Positions 16,802 to 25,553 of a stretch of DNA of 50,291 nucleotides are shown here, piece by piece. The stretch is taken from contig SKJB01000067.1 in the NCBI GenBank assembly GCA_007116145.1, forward strand, positions 1 through 50,291, written 5' to 3'. The DNA is from Limnochordia bacterium (lineage in GTDB: Bacteria; Bacillota; Limnochordia; Darwinibacteriales; DTU012). Position 1 is the first letter of the stretch, and each line of letters begins with the position of its first letter. The position numbers were made by a program, and so were the translations under genes. The notes under the pieces were generated by a model that saw only the letters and a list, made by a program, of their open reading frames with translations, ran no database searches and was not told where the DNA came from.

Positions 16802-18430
16802 ATGCCAACAAACAGAAGATTAACTCCGGAGGAAATTAAACAAAATTTACTAGCGGCCTATCCTGTAAAAGTGGCTAGAAAGAGAGCGAAACACATTGTT
16901 ATCAATGATCCAACCCCGGAAACTATGCCAGAGATTGGGGCTAATGTGAGAACAATTCCGGGAATCATTACCCAGCGTGGTTGTACGTATGCAGGGTGTA
17001 AGGGTGTAGTGCTTGGTCCAACAAGGGATATAGTGAATATTACTCATGGGCCAATTGGATGTGGGTTTTACAGTTGGTTAACAAGGCGCAATCAGACCAG
17101 ACCGACTAGTGATGACGATGACAATTACATGACCTACTGTTTCTCGACGGACATGTCTGAGGAAAACATCGTATTCGGAGGCGAAAAGCGCCTTAAGCAA
17201 GCAATTCAAGAGGCCTATGATATCTTTAAACCAAAAGCAATTGGAATTTTCTCCACATGTCCCGTTGGTTTAATCGGTGATGATGTACATGCAGTAGCTA
17301 AGGAAATGAAGGAAAAATTAGGTATTAATATATTCGGTTTTAGTTGTGAGGGTTATAAAGGTGTTAGTCAGTCTGCTGGTCATCACATTGCTAACAACCA
17401 ATTATTCAAGCATGTGATCGGAACCGATGATACGCCTAGTGATGGAAAATATAGAATTAATTTGCTCGGTGAATACAATATTGGTGGTGACTCTTTTGAA
17501 ATTGAGAGAATTCTATCTAAGTGTGGGATAGATCTCGTGGCAACGTTTAGTGGTAATTCGAATTATGATGCTTTTGCCAATTCGCACATGGCTGATTTAA
17601 ACGTGATTATGTGTCATCGCTCGATTAACTATGTAGCGGAAATGATGGAGACAAAGTATGGAATTCCGTGGATAAAAGCTAATTTTATTGGAGCAAAAAG
17701 CACAGCAAAATCTCTGCGGAAAATTGCCCAATACTTTGAGGATCAAGAACTCATAGAGCGCGTAGAACAAGTAATTGCCGAAGAGATGCAGGAAGTTGAT
17801 AGAGTGCAAGGCGCTGCAAAAGCGCGCTGTATGGACAAAACTGCGATGTTATTTGTCGGTGGTTCTCGAGCTCATCATTATCAGGATTTGTTTGCAGAAA
17901 TTGGTATGAAGACGGTATGTGCTGGCTATGAATTTGGCCATCGAGATGACTATGAAGGTCGACGGGTGCTGCAAAGTATTAAGGTTGATGCGGATAGTCG
18001 TAGCATAGAAGAGATTCATGTGACACAAGATCCAGACAAACATAACCCACGGAAAACACCAGAGGAACTTGAAAGTCTGCAAGCTAAGGGGGTTTCATTT
18101 AAAGACTATCAAGGGTTAATGATTGATATGGATGAAAACACTTTAATTATTGATGATATTAGTCATTATGAAATGGAAAAGCTGCTTGACACCTATAAAC
18201 CTGCGGTCTTATGTGGCGGTATCAAAGAGAAGTATGCTGTGCAAAAAATGGGCATTCCCTGTAAGCAACTACACAACTATGATTATAGTGGTCCATATGC
18301 TGGATTTAAGGGAGCAATAAACTTCTATACGGATATTGATCAAATGGTAAATACAAGAATATGGAAGTTAATCACAGCACCGTGGCAAGCTCATCCTGAG
18401 TTAATCGCTACCTTTGCAAAGGAGGCATAA
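16802..18430 (+). CDS. nifD: Nitrogenase MoFe protein alpha chain NifD
   Basis: NifD holds the FeMo-cofactor and half of the P-cluster. P-cluster Cys are seen at 61, 87 and 153 (GCTYAGC, GPIGCG, STCPVG). The cofactor ligands are Cys271 (VIMCHRSINY) and His491 (QLHNYDYSGPY). The chain is 542 aa and includes the ~50-residue insertion (about 375-430) characteristic of the Clostridium pasteurianum-type enzyme. No anfG or vnfG is present, which supports a Mo enzyme. I chose the ATG at 16802 because GGAGGG ends 6 bases before it; an in-frame ATG at 16796 is too close. Confidence 0.95.
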   Translation: MPTNRRLTPEEIKQNLLAAYPVKVARKRAKHIVINDPTPETMPEIGANVRTIPGIITQRGCTYAGCKGVVLGPTRDIVNITHGPIGCGFYSWLTRRNQTRPTSDDDDNYMTYCFSTDMSEENIVFGGEKRLKQAIQEAYDIFKPKAIGIFSTCPVGLIGDDVHAVAKEMKEKLGINIFGFSCEGYKGVSQSAGHHIANNQLFKHVIGTDDTPSDGKYRINLLGEYNIGGDSFEIERILSKCGIDLVATFSGNSNYDAFANSHMADLNVIMCHRSINYVAEMMETKYGIPWIKANFIGAKSTAKSLRKIAQYFEDQELIERVEQVIAEEMQEVDRVQGAAKARCMDKTAMLFVGGSRAHHYQDLFAEIGMKTVCAGYEFGHRDDYEGRRVLQSIKVDADSRSIEEIHVTQDPDKHNPRKTPEELESLQAKGVSFKDYQGLMIDMDENTLIIDDISHYEMEKLLDTYKPAVLCGGIKEKYAVQKMGIPCKQLHNYDYSGPYAGFKGAINFYTDIDQMVNTRIWKLITAPWQAHPELIATFAKEA

Positions 18431-18432
18431 GC

Positions 18433-19809
18433 ATGTTATTAAGACATACAACAGATAAAATCCAGGAACGTAAGGCACTTGTTGTTAACCCGGCTAAGAC
18501 CTGTCAACCCATAGGGGCAATGTATGCAGCGTTAGGCATTCATCGCTGTTTGCCCCATAGTCATGGGTCCCAAGGGTGTTGCTCTTATCACCGCAGTACT
18601 TTAACAAGGCACTACAGAGAACCGATAATGGCTGCAACAAGCTCGTTTACGGAGGGGTCGTCAGTATTTGGTGGGCAAGCAAATTTACTAGAATCAATCA
18701 GCAACATTTTTACTGTCTATGATCCAGATATCATAGCTGTTCACACCACATGTTTATCAGAAACAATCGGTGATGATATCGCACAAATAATTGCCAAAGC
18801 GCAAGCCGACGGGAAAATTCCAGAAGGTAAATCGGTCATTCATGCGAACACACCGAGTTATGTTGGTTCCCACGTTACTGGATTTGCAAATATGGTTAAG
18901 AATATGGTTATGTATTTTTCGAAGTCTAGTGATCTGAAAAGAGAGCAGATAAACATTATTCCTGGGTGGGTCGAACCAGCGGATATGCGTGAGATGAAAC
19001 GCTTGACTACTGCTATGGGTATTAAAACTGTACTATTTCCCGATACATCTGATGTGTTGGACGCTCCCCAAACAGGAAGGCATCAGTTCTATCCTAAAGG
19101 TGGAGTAACTATACCGCAATTACAAACATCAGGGGACAGTAAAGCCACCATTTCCTTGGGGGAATTCACTTCCCTGCCAGCTGCGAAGGCATTAGATGCT
19201 AAGTGTAAAGTGCCCTTTCACAGTTTGGATATTCCGATTGGATTGACCGCTACGGATCGTTTTATCCAAACACTACACGACGTAACAGGTGCTGCAGTGC
19301 CAGATGAAATCACTGATGAGCGCGGTAAAATGGTCGATATCATTACTGATATGCAACAGTATTTTTATGGCAAACGAGTTGCTTTAGCGGGAGACCCAGA
19401 TCAGTTAATTCCGCTGACTGAGTTTTTAGTGACATTAGGAATGCAACCTGTCTATATAGTTACTGGTACACCAGGCAAGCGATTTGAGGAGCGGATGAGT
19501 GAGATATTAACAGATGCTGTTCCAGATGCTAAATGTAAGCAAGCGGGAGATATGTTCTTGTTGCACCAATGGATCAAGCAGGAATCTGTTGATTTATTAA
19601 TTGGAAATACCTATGGAAAATATATTGCTCGTGATGAAGATATTCCATTTATTCGTTTTGGTTTCCCGATTTTAGATAGGGTTGGTCACTCGTATCTTCC
19701 AAATGTTGGGTATGCGGGTGGAATACGATTATTGGAGAAATTGTTAAACGCAATCCTAGATCGTCAGGATAGTATGAGTTTAGAAGAGTCATTTGAATTA
19801 GTGATGTAA
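18433..19809 (+). CDS. nifK: Nitrogenase MoFe protein beta chain NifK
   Basis: NifK completes the MoFe tetramer and the P-cluster. Its Cys ligands are at 24 (CQPIGAMYA), 49 (SQGCCSYHR) and 107 (TTCLSETIGDD). At 458 aa it lacks the N-terminal ~50-residue extension of the Azotobacter chain, as in C. pasteurianum, which complements the insertion in NifD. It starts 2 bases after nifD with AAAGGAGG upstream, so translation is probably coupled. No nifE, nifN or nifB follows, so cofactor assembly genes must lie elsewhere. Confidence 0.95.
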   Translation: MLLRHTTDKIQERKALVVNPAKTCQPIGAMYAALGIHRCLPHSHGSQGCCSYHRSTLTRHYREPIMAATSSFTEGSSVFGGQANLLESISNIFTVYDPDIIAVHTTCLSETIGDDIAQIIAKAQADGKIPEGKSVIHANTPSYVGSHVTGFANMVKNMVMYFSKSSDLKREQINIIPGWVEPADMREMKRLTTAMGIKTVLFPDTSDVLDAPQTGRHQFYPKGGVTIPQLQTSGDSKATISLGEFTSLPAAKALDAKCKVPFHSLDIPIGLTATDRFIQTLHDVTGAAVPDEITDERGKMVDIITDMQQYFYGKRVALAGDPDQLIPLTEFLVTLGMQPVYIVTGTPGKRFEERMSEILTDAVPDAKCKQAGDMFLLHQWIKQESVDLLIGNTYGKYIARDEDIPFIRFGFPILDRVGHSYLPNVGYAGGIRLLEKLLNAILDRQDSMSLEESFELVM

Positions 19810-19857
19810 GTTGGAGGGTTAGGATGCGGATAATAGGAGTACGGAAGGATGATTGCT

Positions 19858-20160
19858 GTGGAAAAACCAAAGCACCATATATTTCTTTGTTCTAGTTCAC
19901 GAATGAGTGGGGAACCTAAAGGAGTATGTCATCGGAAAGATGCGAGGGATCTTGTTTTATACCTACAATCCGAACTCGATGACCGAGGAATGACGGACTG
20001 TCTTGTTTCCAATACTGGTTGTTTGAAACTATGCGACCATGGACCAGTTATGATCATTTACCCCGAAGGGTATTGGTATGGAAATATATGTGAAGATGGA
20101 ATTGATCGAATTTTGGACGCGCTTCAAGAAGGTAAACCAGAAGAAACACTATTAATTTAA
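19858..20160 (+). CDS. Thioredoxin-like [2Fe-2S] ferredoxin
   Basis: This matches the C. pasteurianum [2Fe-2S] ferredoxin type, which binds the MoFe protein and is tied to nitrogenase. Starting from the GTG at 19858 the protein begins MEKPKHHIFLC, the same length of N-terminus as the clostridial protein. Its cluster Cys then fall at 11, 24, 55 and 59 (NTGCLKLC), almost the same positions. GGAAGG lies 9 bases upstream. An in-frame ATG at 19849 is an alternative. Length is 100 aa. As the last gene of the nif operon it is probably an electron carrier or partner for NifDK. Confidence 0.88.
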   Translation: MEKPKHHIFLCSSSRMSGEPKGVCHRKDARDLVLYLQSELDDRGMTDCLVSNTGCLKLCDHGPVMIIYPEGYWYGNICEDGIDRILDALQEGKPEETLLI

Positions 20161-20237
20161 GAACGCTAACAAGTCATTATGACTTAGGGTGAGCGATCGC
20201 TAATGCTCTGATTCTAGAATTGTCAGCATAGCTTGTG

Positions 20238-20298
20238 CCAACCGGTTATGGTGGTGATGAGACTTCGTACGAGTCTCATCACCACCATAACCGGTTGG
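20238..20298. repeat. 27-bp perfect inverted repeat between convergent genes
   Basis: Arms at 20238-20264 and 20272-20298 are exact reverse complements, starting CCAACCGGTTATGG, around the 7-base loop TCGTACG. There is no T tract on either side. It lies between the ferredoxin stop and the end of the convergent chemoreceptor gene, so both transcripts could end in it. Confidence 0.9.
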
Positions 20299-20327
20299 GA
20301 AATTGCCCTTAAGGGTAGGCTCTTGTT

Positions 20328-21476
20328 CTAGCCCATACTTTGAATATCGGTGAGTGATTCCGACAAACTCTGAAGTTTCGCGGCAGAAGCAGCGATTTCC
20401 TCTATCACCGCCGATTGTTCTTGGGTAGCTGCTGCAACCGAGCTGCTGCTATCTTGAATTATCGTAGACCGTTCAACAACCACTTGGATATTTCGAGAAA
20501 TTTGGAGAAACTGATCGATGAAACCTTGGATAATCTTGTCTGTGTGCTTGATTACTTGCAAGGTATCTTGGGCTTCTTTTGCTCCCTTAGCGATCTGTTC
20601 TACTGCATTTTTCGTGTTGTCTATGGTATCCTGAATTCTATTCTCAATCTGCTGGGCCGATATGGCTGACTCTTGAGCAAGCTTGCGAACTTCATCGGCA
20701 ACAACCGCGAACCCTTTGCCGTGTTCGCCAGCCCTTGCCGCTTCAATAGCAGCATTTAGGGCCAGAAGATTTGTTTGGTCTGATATCTTCTTTATTGCCA
20801 AATTCACATTCCCTATCTCGTTAGAACTATCGCCTAGTGTATTAATTGTTGTTTCAATTGAGCGTATACGCTGATACAGACTTCCAGCATCTTCGACTGA
20901 CTGTACCAAGCTATCGTGCCCCTCGTTTGCTTGTTGGACAATACTTGAAGCTCCAACCTCTATTTCTTTAATGATTCGGCTAATCTCTTGAATCTCATCA
21001 TCAAAAACTTGTGTATTACTTGCAACTTCCTCTATAGAGGCACTAGATTCCTCTGTTGACGCAGCTAATTGTTCTGAGGTATCGGTTACCGCAGTAATGA
21101 GCTCTTTTTGTTTTGTGTAATTCTTAACAATTTCCACTGCGCCTAATGCACGGCCAGATCTGCTATAGACCCCCGCATTAGAAACTAATGTAGTCAGTTT
21201 GTGCCCATCCTTGTGAAAGACATCGACGATTACATCCTTGAGAAAATTGTGTTCGTTCACACACTTTTGAGTTGGACAATCGGAACAAACATCTGCCTTA
21301 AAGATGTCGCAGCATTTCATCCTCTCAGCTTCTTCTTGTGAATAACCTGTTAATTCTTGAGCGGCCTCAGACCAGAACACAATATTATAGTCCATATCTC
21401 TTACAAAATAGGGATCTGGCATAGCATCTTGGATGGCTTTTAACATGTCTAATTCTCGTATCCTACGTTTTACCAC
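20328..21476 (-). CDS. Soluble PAS chemoreceptor with Cys-rich sensor
   Basis: The protein has no membrane segment. A PAS domain covers about residues 10-115 ([19 protein letters not shown]). It contains a Cys cluster, [20 protein letters not shown], at about 53-72. A methyl-accepting signalling domain follows, with the canonical tip [21 protein letters not shown] place the start at the GTG at 21476, the fourth codon of the open frame, because GGAGGG lies 8 bases before it and abuts the earlier GTG at 21485. The Cys cluster could bind a metal or Fe-S centre or form redox disulfides. The gene converges on the nif operon. Redox or oxygen taxis is an inference. Confidence 0.85.
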   Translation of the reverse strand: MVKRRIRELDMLKAIQDAMPDPYFVRDMDYNIVFWSEAAQELTGYSQEEAERMKCCDIFKADVCSDCPTQKCVNEHNFLKDVIVDVFHKDGHKLTTLVSNAGVYSRSGRALGAVEIVKNYTKQKELITAVTDTSEQLAASTEESSASIEEVASNTQVFDDEIQEISRIIKEIEVGASSIVQQANEGHDSLVQSVEDAGSLYQRIRSIETTINTLGDSSNEIGNVNLAIKKISDQTNLLALNAAIEAARAGEHGKGFAVVADEVRKLAQESAISAQQIENRIQDTIDNTKNAVEQIAKGAKEAQDTLQVIKHTDKIIQGFIDQFLQISRNIQVVVERSTIIQDSSSSVAAATQEQSAVIEEIAASAAKLQSLSESLTDIQSMG

Positions 21477-21619
21477 TGATTTCACCCTCCGGCTGGTAGT
21501 AAGGCTAGTCTAAAGTATGCAGTTAGTACTAAGGATTACCATTACTGATGCTGCATGCTTTGAGAATCTAGTTGCTTCTTAAGTAGTGTTTCTATGTCAA
21601 ATCTGAATATCCTTCATCT

Positions 21620-21646
21620 ATTATAACAGTGGGCTGTATGCCAGCC
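21620..21646 (-). promoter_or_regulatory. Possible promoter and operator of the PAS chemoreceptor
   Basis: On the minus strand TATAAT lies at 21625-21620. The inverted repeat GGCTG-N5-CAGCC (21632-21646) sits in the spacer. No good -35 is seen, so this is tentative. Confidence 0.3.
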
Positions 21647-21672
21647 ATAAACCAAGCCATTATCAAGCAGAG

Positions 21673-22896
21673 TTAATTGATTGCGTTATTTGACGTGATT
21701 ATTTGATTCCATACTCGTTTTATTTCCAGTCTGGTTGAAGCTGGTTCTTTTGAATAGAAGTCAAATTTGATCCGATTGATCACTTGCTGTGCTTGCTCTT
21801 CGCGACTGTCAAAAAAGACAACAATGTATTGGTTGTCGTGCCACTTTGTTAGCAAGTCATTATTTCGGATATTGGCCTCGATTGCAACACGGAGAGCTTC
21901 TTTAGTATTTTCTAGATCGTTAACGTTTGTGGAGCCGATGACGGATATACTTGCGCTCCAATATCCATTGCTACTATCTTCGTGTATGCTATTCTGCCTT
22001 AGTGGAATAGGGTGATTTTCTGGTTCGTAGCTTTGTTCACTTGGGCGAATAAGCCTAAGGTTAGTGCTTAAATTTTTTAGTTTGTTTTTGTCACTAAGCA
22101 GGGCCTGTTCGAGTAAGGTATTTACTGTCTCATCGGGTTGAATACCAATCTCAGGGTATATTTTTGATTCTAAGTACCGCTGATACTTATGTGCTTCTTT
22201 AATCTTGCTTGTCGATATTAAAGACTGAATGTAAAGGTGGTGAAATTGTTCTTCATATGGTTCAACGACTAATGCGGTCTCGCACAGTTTACGGATACTT
22301 TCTGGTTGGTTTAGTTTGCCAAGGTGCTCAGCTAATTCTAATGTGCAGTTTACATACAGTTGTTGATAGTAATTGCGAACTGGTGTTATCCAATTTAACG
22401 AGGTGTGTTCAGGAAGATACATTCCCTGATATAATGCGAGGGCTTGTCGATAGGCTGTTATTGCCTTTGCAGAATCCTTATTTCCAACTTCCTTGGCGTG
22501 TTTTGATAACGCTTCCATTTCATCCGTATCCAACCAAAATTGGGCCGAAGGATGAAATCGGTAAAAGCCTTGGTTCAACGTAATATATTGGTGAGTGCTG
22601 CTTGCCAGATTATTAGTGGTTAATGTTTTACGCAATCGGTAAATCAGGTTTTGTAAAGCGTGTTCTGGATCTACAATATCCTGGTCAGACCAGAGCATAT
22701 CAATTAATGCGGAACTAGGTATCATGCGGTTTCGGTGGGTTAGTAAATATCCGAACAACTCCCATAGTCGGTATGATTTTCGCTTTCCAGCAGTAATTAC
22801 ATGATCTCCTTTTATTATTTCAAATCTTCCCAACGTATATATTTTTAAGAAATCTCCCTTTGTGTTGACTTTAAATGAGGATACTTTATGATACAT
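21673..22896 (-). CDS. SARP/BTAD-type regulator with degenerate GGDEF-like tail
   Basis: Residues ~17-105 read as an OmpR-like winged helix (IYTLGRFEI, then LWELFGYLLTHRNRMIPSSALIDMLW and LIYRLRKTL). Residues ~115-265 are a bacterial transcriptional activator domain of TPR-like helices (YRQALALYQGMYLPE, CETALVVEPYEEQFHHLYIQ). The last ~95 residues resemble a diguanylate-cyclase fold, with WHDNQYIVVFF in the place of the GGDEF strand, so it is catalytically dead if related. There is no membrane segment. It is the last gene of the minus-strand secretin locus and probably controls it. The ATG at 22896 is used, although SARP proteins usually start nearer the IYTLGRF strand. Confidence 0.75.
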   Translation of the reverse strand: MYHKVSSFKVNTKGDFLKIYTLGRFEIIKGDHVITAGKRKSYRLWELFGYLLTHRNRMIPSSALIDMLWSDQDIVDPEHALQNLIYRLRKTLTTNNLASSTHQYITLNQGFYRFHPSAQFWLDTDEMEALSKHAKEVGNKDSAKAITAYRQALALYQGMYLPEHTSLNWITPVRNYYQQLYVNCTLELAEHLGKLNQPESIRKLCETALVVEPYEEQFHHLYIQSLISTSKIKEAHKYQRYLESKIYPEIGIQPDETVNTLLEQALLSDKNKLKNLSTNLRLIRPSEQSYEPENHPIPLRQNSIHEDSSNGYWSASISVIGSTNVNDLENTKEALRVAIEANIRNNDLLTKWHDNQYIVVFFDSREEQAQQVINRIKFDFYSKEPASTRLEIKRVWNQIITSNNAIN

Positions 22897-22947
22897 AGAC
22901 CTATCATCCTCCTCGGTTGTTATAAGAGTATTATCGCCCTGTGGTTG

Positions 22948-24210
22948 TCACCATAGTGATAAACGATATCCAACAAGTAAACGTTTGTTACCATTTTGAT
23001 CTACTTGATATTGGAGAACTACATAGTTATCATCGACAACTTCGTATCCTAAACTAGCCTGTGCTTGTTGTCGTTCTTTATCTTGTTCATAATGAAATGT
23101 AACTAGAAGACGGCTATAGCGCCATTCGGCTTGAGCCCACCAATAATTTTGAAAGCTGTATCCAGTCTTGGTACAATATGCTAATGGATAATACCCAGCT
23201 GATAAAGCGGTGTTAGGTGAAATCTCCACCCGATCACTTACTCCTAGTGCTACACTACTATCAGAGTCAGGGGTGTGAATTATCTGTATACCTACGTTCA
23301 AACCTTGATTGAACAAGGACTTGCTAAGACCAATTAAATACTTAGGCGTATTGATGGGGCGAGCAAGTATTTCGAAGAAAAGATGATCTTGCAGCCACCA
23401 ACGGAGATTAATGTTATCGGGTCCTAAGGGGTCTAGTGAAAGAAGTAATTTTACATGATTTTCTTTAACTAAAGGATCAGGTTCAGGCCACACAATATCT
23501 GATAAACCGGCGAGGCTTCCGATTTTTAGCGTTGATATGGATGGTAATTCAGACATTGTAATAGCCCTAATATATAGTACATAACACCTTTCGTTGCTGG
23601 CGGAAGCGGTCTGGAATGAACGATTCTGCGAAGAGCTGGCTTGCTGGTATAGTAATGCAATAGGTTGAGTAAATTCGCTAGTCAACCATACTTCAGTATT
23701 TACCTGAGTGTTGGTGGAGGTTTCTAGATTAATCTGTGTTAAGACCTGTTTGTTATGTTCTGCTACTTGAATCGGCGATAAAGACAGTTGCATGGATCCT
23801 CCATGTGGAGGTATGATTTGGCGAGTCGAGTATCCTTCTTCAATAAGTGTGATACGCGAAGTTTCTCCAACAGCAACAATAACTCCTGGATGCATAGCAG
23901 TGAGACTAGTGGTCGATTGCTTATTGTTTAGGGTACTAAGCGAAGATAACGGATGCGCTCCGATCATTTTTAGCATGTCTGCCTGATAGATGATCTGTAA
24001 TTCTGGGTTTGTGGGATCAATTAGACGTTCTGTTTTCATTTCGTCTAGACTAATATGCTGGTGTTGCATGGTGACGACCTCAACAATCTGCAGCTCGTAA
24101 ACTACCTGGCGAGTCGTGGAAAAATGCTCAGCGTGGACAGGAAGAGCTACTAGATAAATGAAGCTAAGTGTTAACAGACTGATTATCCTGCACGTATATT
24201 TTGTCATCAT
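22948..24210 (-). CDS. Exported protein with strand-rich, barrel-like C-terminus
   Basis: I do not recognise this family. A classical signal peptide spans residues 1-27, ending LPVHAEH. The middle (about 30-230) is Ser/Thr/Gln-rich and carries several VxxVxT-type strands. The last ~170 residues alternate polar and apolar residues in short strands (RLLVTFHYEQ, AQASLGYEVV, NYVVLQYQVD, RLLVGYRLSLW) and end in Trp, much like the closing strands of an outer-membrane barrel. The alternation register at the very end is not a perfect match to the proteobacterial signature. It starts 13 bases after the secretin gene and is surely co-transcribed. A secretin partner or pilotin-like role is only inference. 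Confidence 0.6.
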   Translation of the reverse strand: MMTKYTCRIISLLTLSFIYLVALPVHAEHFSTTRQVVYELQIVEVVTMQHQHISLDEMKTERLIDPTNPELQIIYQADMLKMIGAHPLSSLSTLNNKQSTTSLTAMHPGVIVAVGETSRITLIEEGYSTRQIIPPHGGSMQLSLSPIQVAEHNKQVLTQINLETSTNTQVNTEVWLTSEFTQPIALLYQQASSSQNRSFQTASASNERCYVLYIRAITMSELPSISTLKIGSLAGLSDIVWPEPDPLVKENHVKLLLSLDPLGPDNINLRWWLQDHLFFEILARPINTPKYLIGLSKSLFNQGLNVGIQIIHTPDSDSSVALGVSDRVEISPNTALSAGYYPLAYCTKTGYSFQNYWWAQAEWRYSRLLVTFHYEQDKERQQAQASLGYEVVDDNYVVLQYQVDQNGNKRLLVGYRLSLW

Positions 24211-24223
24211 TTATAATAACCCC

Positions 24224-25399
24224 CTATAAGATATCAACCGTAATAAAAATAAGAAGTTCCCTCTCTTCTTTCGTTTCAGCTTCATGGCTAAAGAGATAAC
24301 GCAAAATGGGTATGCTTCCGATAAGAGGGACTCTTCTTTGCTGATCACTTTGTTGTTCAAGTGTCATGCCAGCTAAGACTAAAGTTTGTCCATTTTGAGC
24401 ATAGACGGTGGTGGATACTTCGTTCCGTCGCACAGAGAAGCCTGTATTGTCTAAACGATTACCGCTATAATGGCTAACTTCGGGGGTGATTTTCAGTTTT
24501 ATCTCATTGGAGTTGCTAATTCTTGGTGTCGCAAAAAGAGAAACTCCTACATTAACTCGCTCTAGGTGGCTGCCTGCACCTGTTGTGTTAGGCATAATTA
24601 AGTACTGCGTTTCGCCGGAAAAAAGCTTAGCTGTACCTCGATCATCTACTACAACAGAAGGATTAGCAATGATTTCTGCTTTTTGCTGTCCTTCCATAAT
24701 TCGTAGTTTGCTTAGTAATTGACCGAAAATAGTAGAGCTCAAATTGAAGACATCACCATTATACCCAATGGCCGTTGTTGCAGTTGGGTTTAATTGATCA
24801 TCGCTAAATGATAGACTCCACGAGTCCAATCCTAACTCAGAAAGGGCTGACATTGATACTTCGGTTACTATTGCTTGGATCATGAGTTGTTGGGAGCGAC
24901 GATCAATTGCGTTTAGATCATTTGAAAATCGGGTTATGATTTCAGAGGGAGCTGTAATTGTAATTTTGTCCAAGTCGCGATTTGTTCGTAAAAACGCATC
25001 ATAGAAACTAGGGAGTAAATCCCTTGCTTCAGTAGCAGAAATGTATTGTAGAGGAAATGTCTTGGTTTCGGCTAAATGATAAAAACTAGCACTCTTAGGA
25101 TCTGCCATGCCAACTAGGTAGTAGTCGTCTATTTTTCGATAGCTATACCCCCCACCCAATAAGATCATGCTTAATGCTTTTTCCAGTGGTACATTCTCTA
25201 AATCCAGCGTAATAACCCCACGAACAGAATTGTCTACGATAATATTTACTCCTGTTTGCAAGACGATTTCTGTAATAGCTTCTCGAATGTCTGTATAAAA
25301 AAACAGGGTTGAAACTGTAGTTTCGTTTTCTGCTAATATTGGTTGACTCCACAGAATAAAACATAGTATCAAACATGCAAACAACTTTGCTTTCTTCAC
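24224..25399 (-). CDS. Short secretin (GspD/PilQ/HofQ superfamily)
   Basis: Secretins form large gated channels, normally in the outer membrane, for type II secretion, type IV pili or filamentous phage. A signal peptide ends near residue 23. An STN/N0-like domain follows (about 30-95, FFYTDIREAITEIVLQTGVNIIVD), then an N1-type domain (about 110-165, FPLQYISATEARDLLPSF). The secretin domain covers 170-391 and shows the hallmarks IIANPSVVVDDRGTAKLFSG, QTLVLAGM and the closing VPLIGSIPILRYLF plus ELLIFITVDIL. Length 391 aa is near HofQ and phage pIV, with no extra N-domains or S-domain. The GTG start has AGGAGGT 6-7 bases upstream. No secretion ATPase is in the window. Confidence 0.87.
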   Translation of the reverse strand: MKKAKLFACLILCFILWSQPILAENETTVSTLFFYTDIREAITEIVLQTGVNIIVDNSVRGVITLDLENVPLEKALSMILLGGGYSYRKIDDYYLVGMADPKSASFYHLAETKTFPLQYISATEARDLLPSFYDAFLRTNRDLDKITITAPSEIITRFSNDLNAIDRRSQQLMIQAIVTEVSMSALSELGLDSWSLSFSDDQLNPTATTAIGYNGDVFNLSSTIFGQLLSKLRIMEGQQKAEIIANPSVVVDDRGTAKLFSGETQYLIMPNTTGAGSHLERVNVGVSLFATPRISNSNEIKLKITPEVSHYSGNRLDNTGFSVRRNEVSTTVYAQNGQTLVLAGMTLEQQSDQQRRVPLIGSIPILRYLFSHEAETKEERELLIFITVDIL

Positions 25400-25509
25400 G
25401 TTGATGACCTCCTGATATTTGGGTTTGCTCCTTGTCCGTTTTACTGTAGTATATGTTTGTCCGTTCCATTTTATTCAATAACTGGTAAATATTTCTCCCA
25501 TAAGAGATT

Positions 25510-25541
25510 CAGAATCCGAAACGTTGTGGTTCCGGATTCTG
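25510..25541 (-). repeat. Hairpin between the chaperone-like and secretin genes
   Basis: CAGAATCCG (25510-25518) pairs with CGGATTCTG (25533-25541). There is no T tract on the minus strand, so it is more likely an RNA-processing or attenuation element than a full terminator. Confidence 0.55.
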
Positions 25542-25553
25542 AGAAGAGGCTAA

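Noticed and set aside
24224-25399. Filamentous phage pIV or prophage origin of the secretin
   Set aside because: The length is similar to pIV, but no replication, coat or morphogenesis phage genes surround it, and the neighbours are exported host-like proteins.
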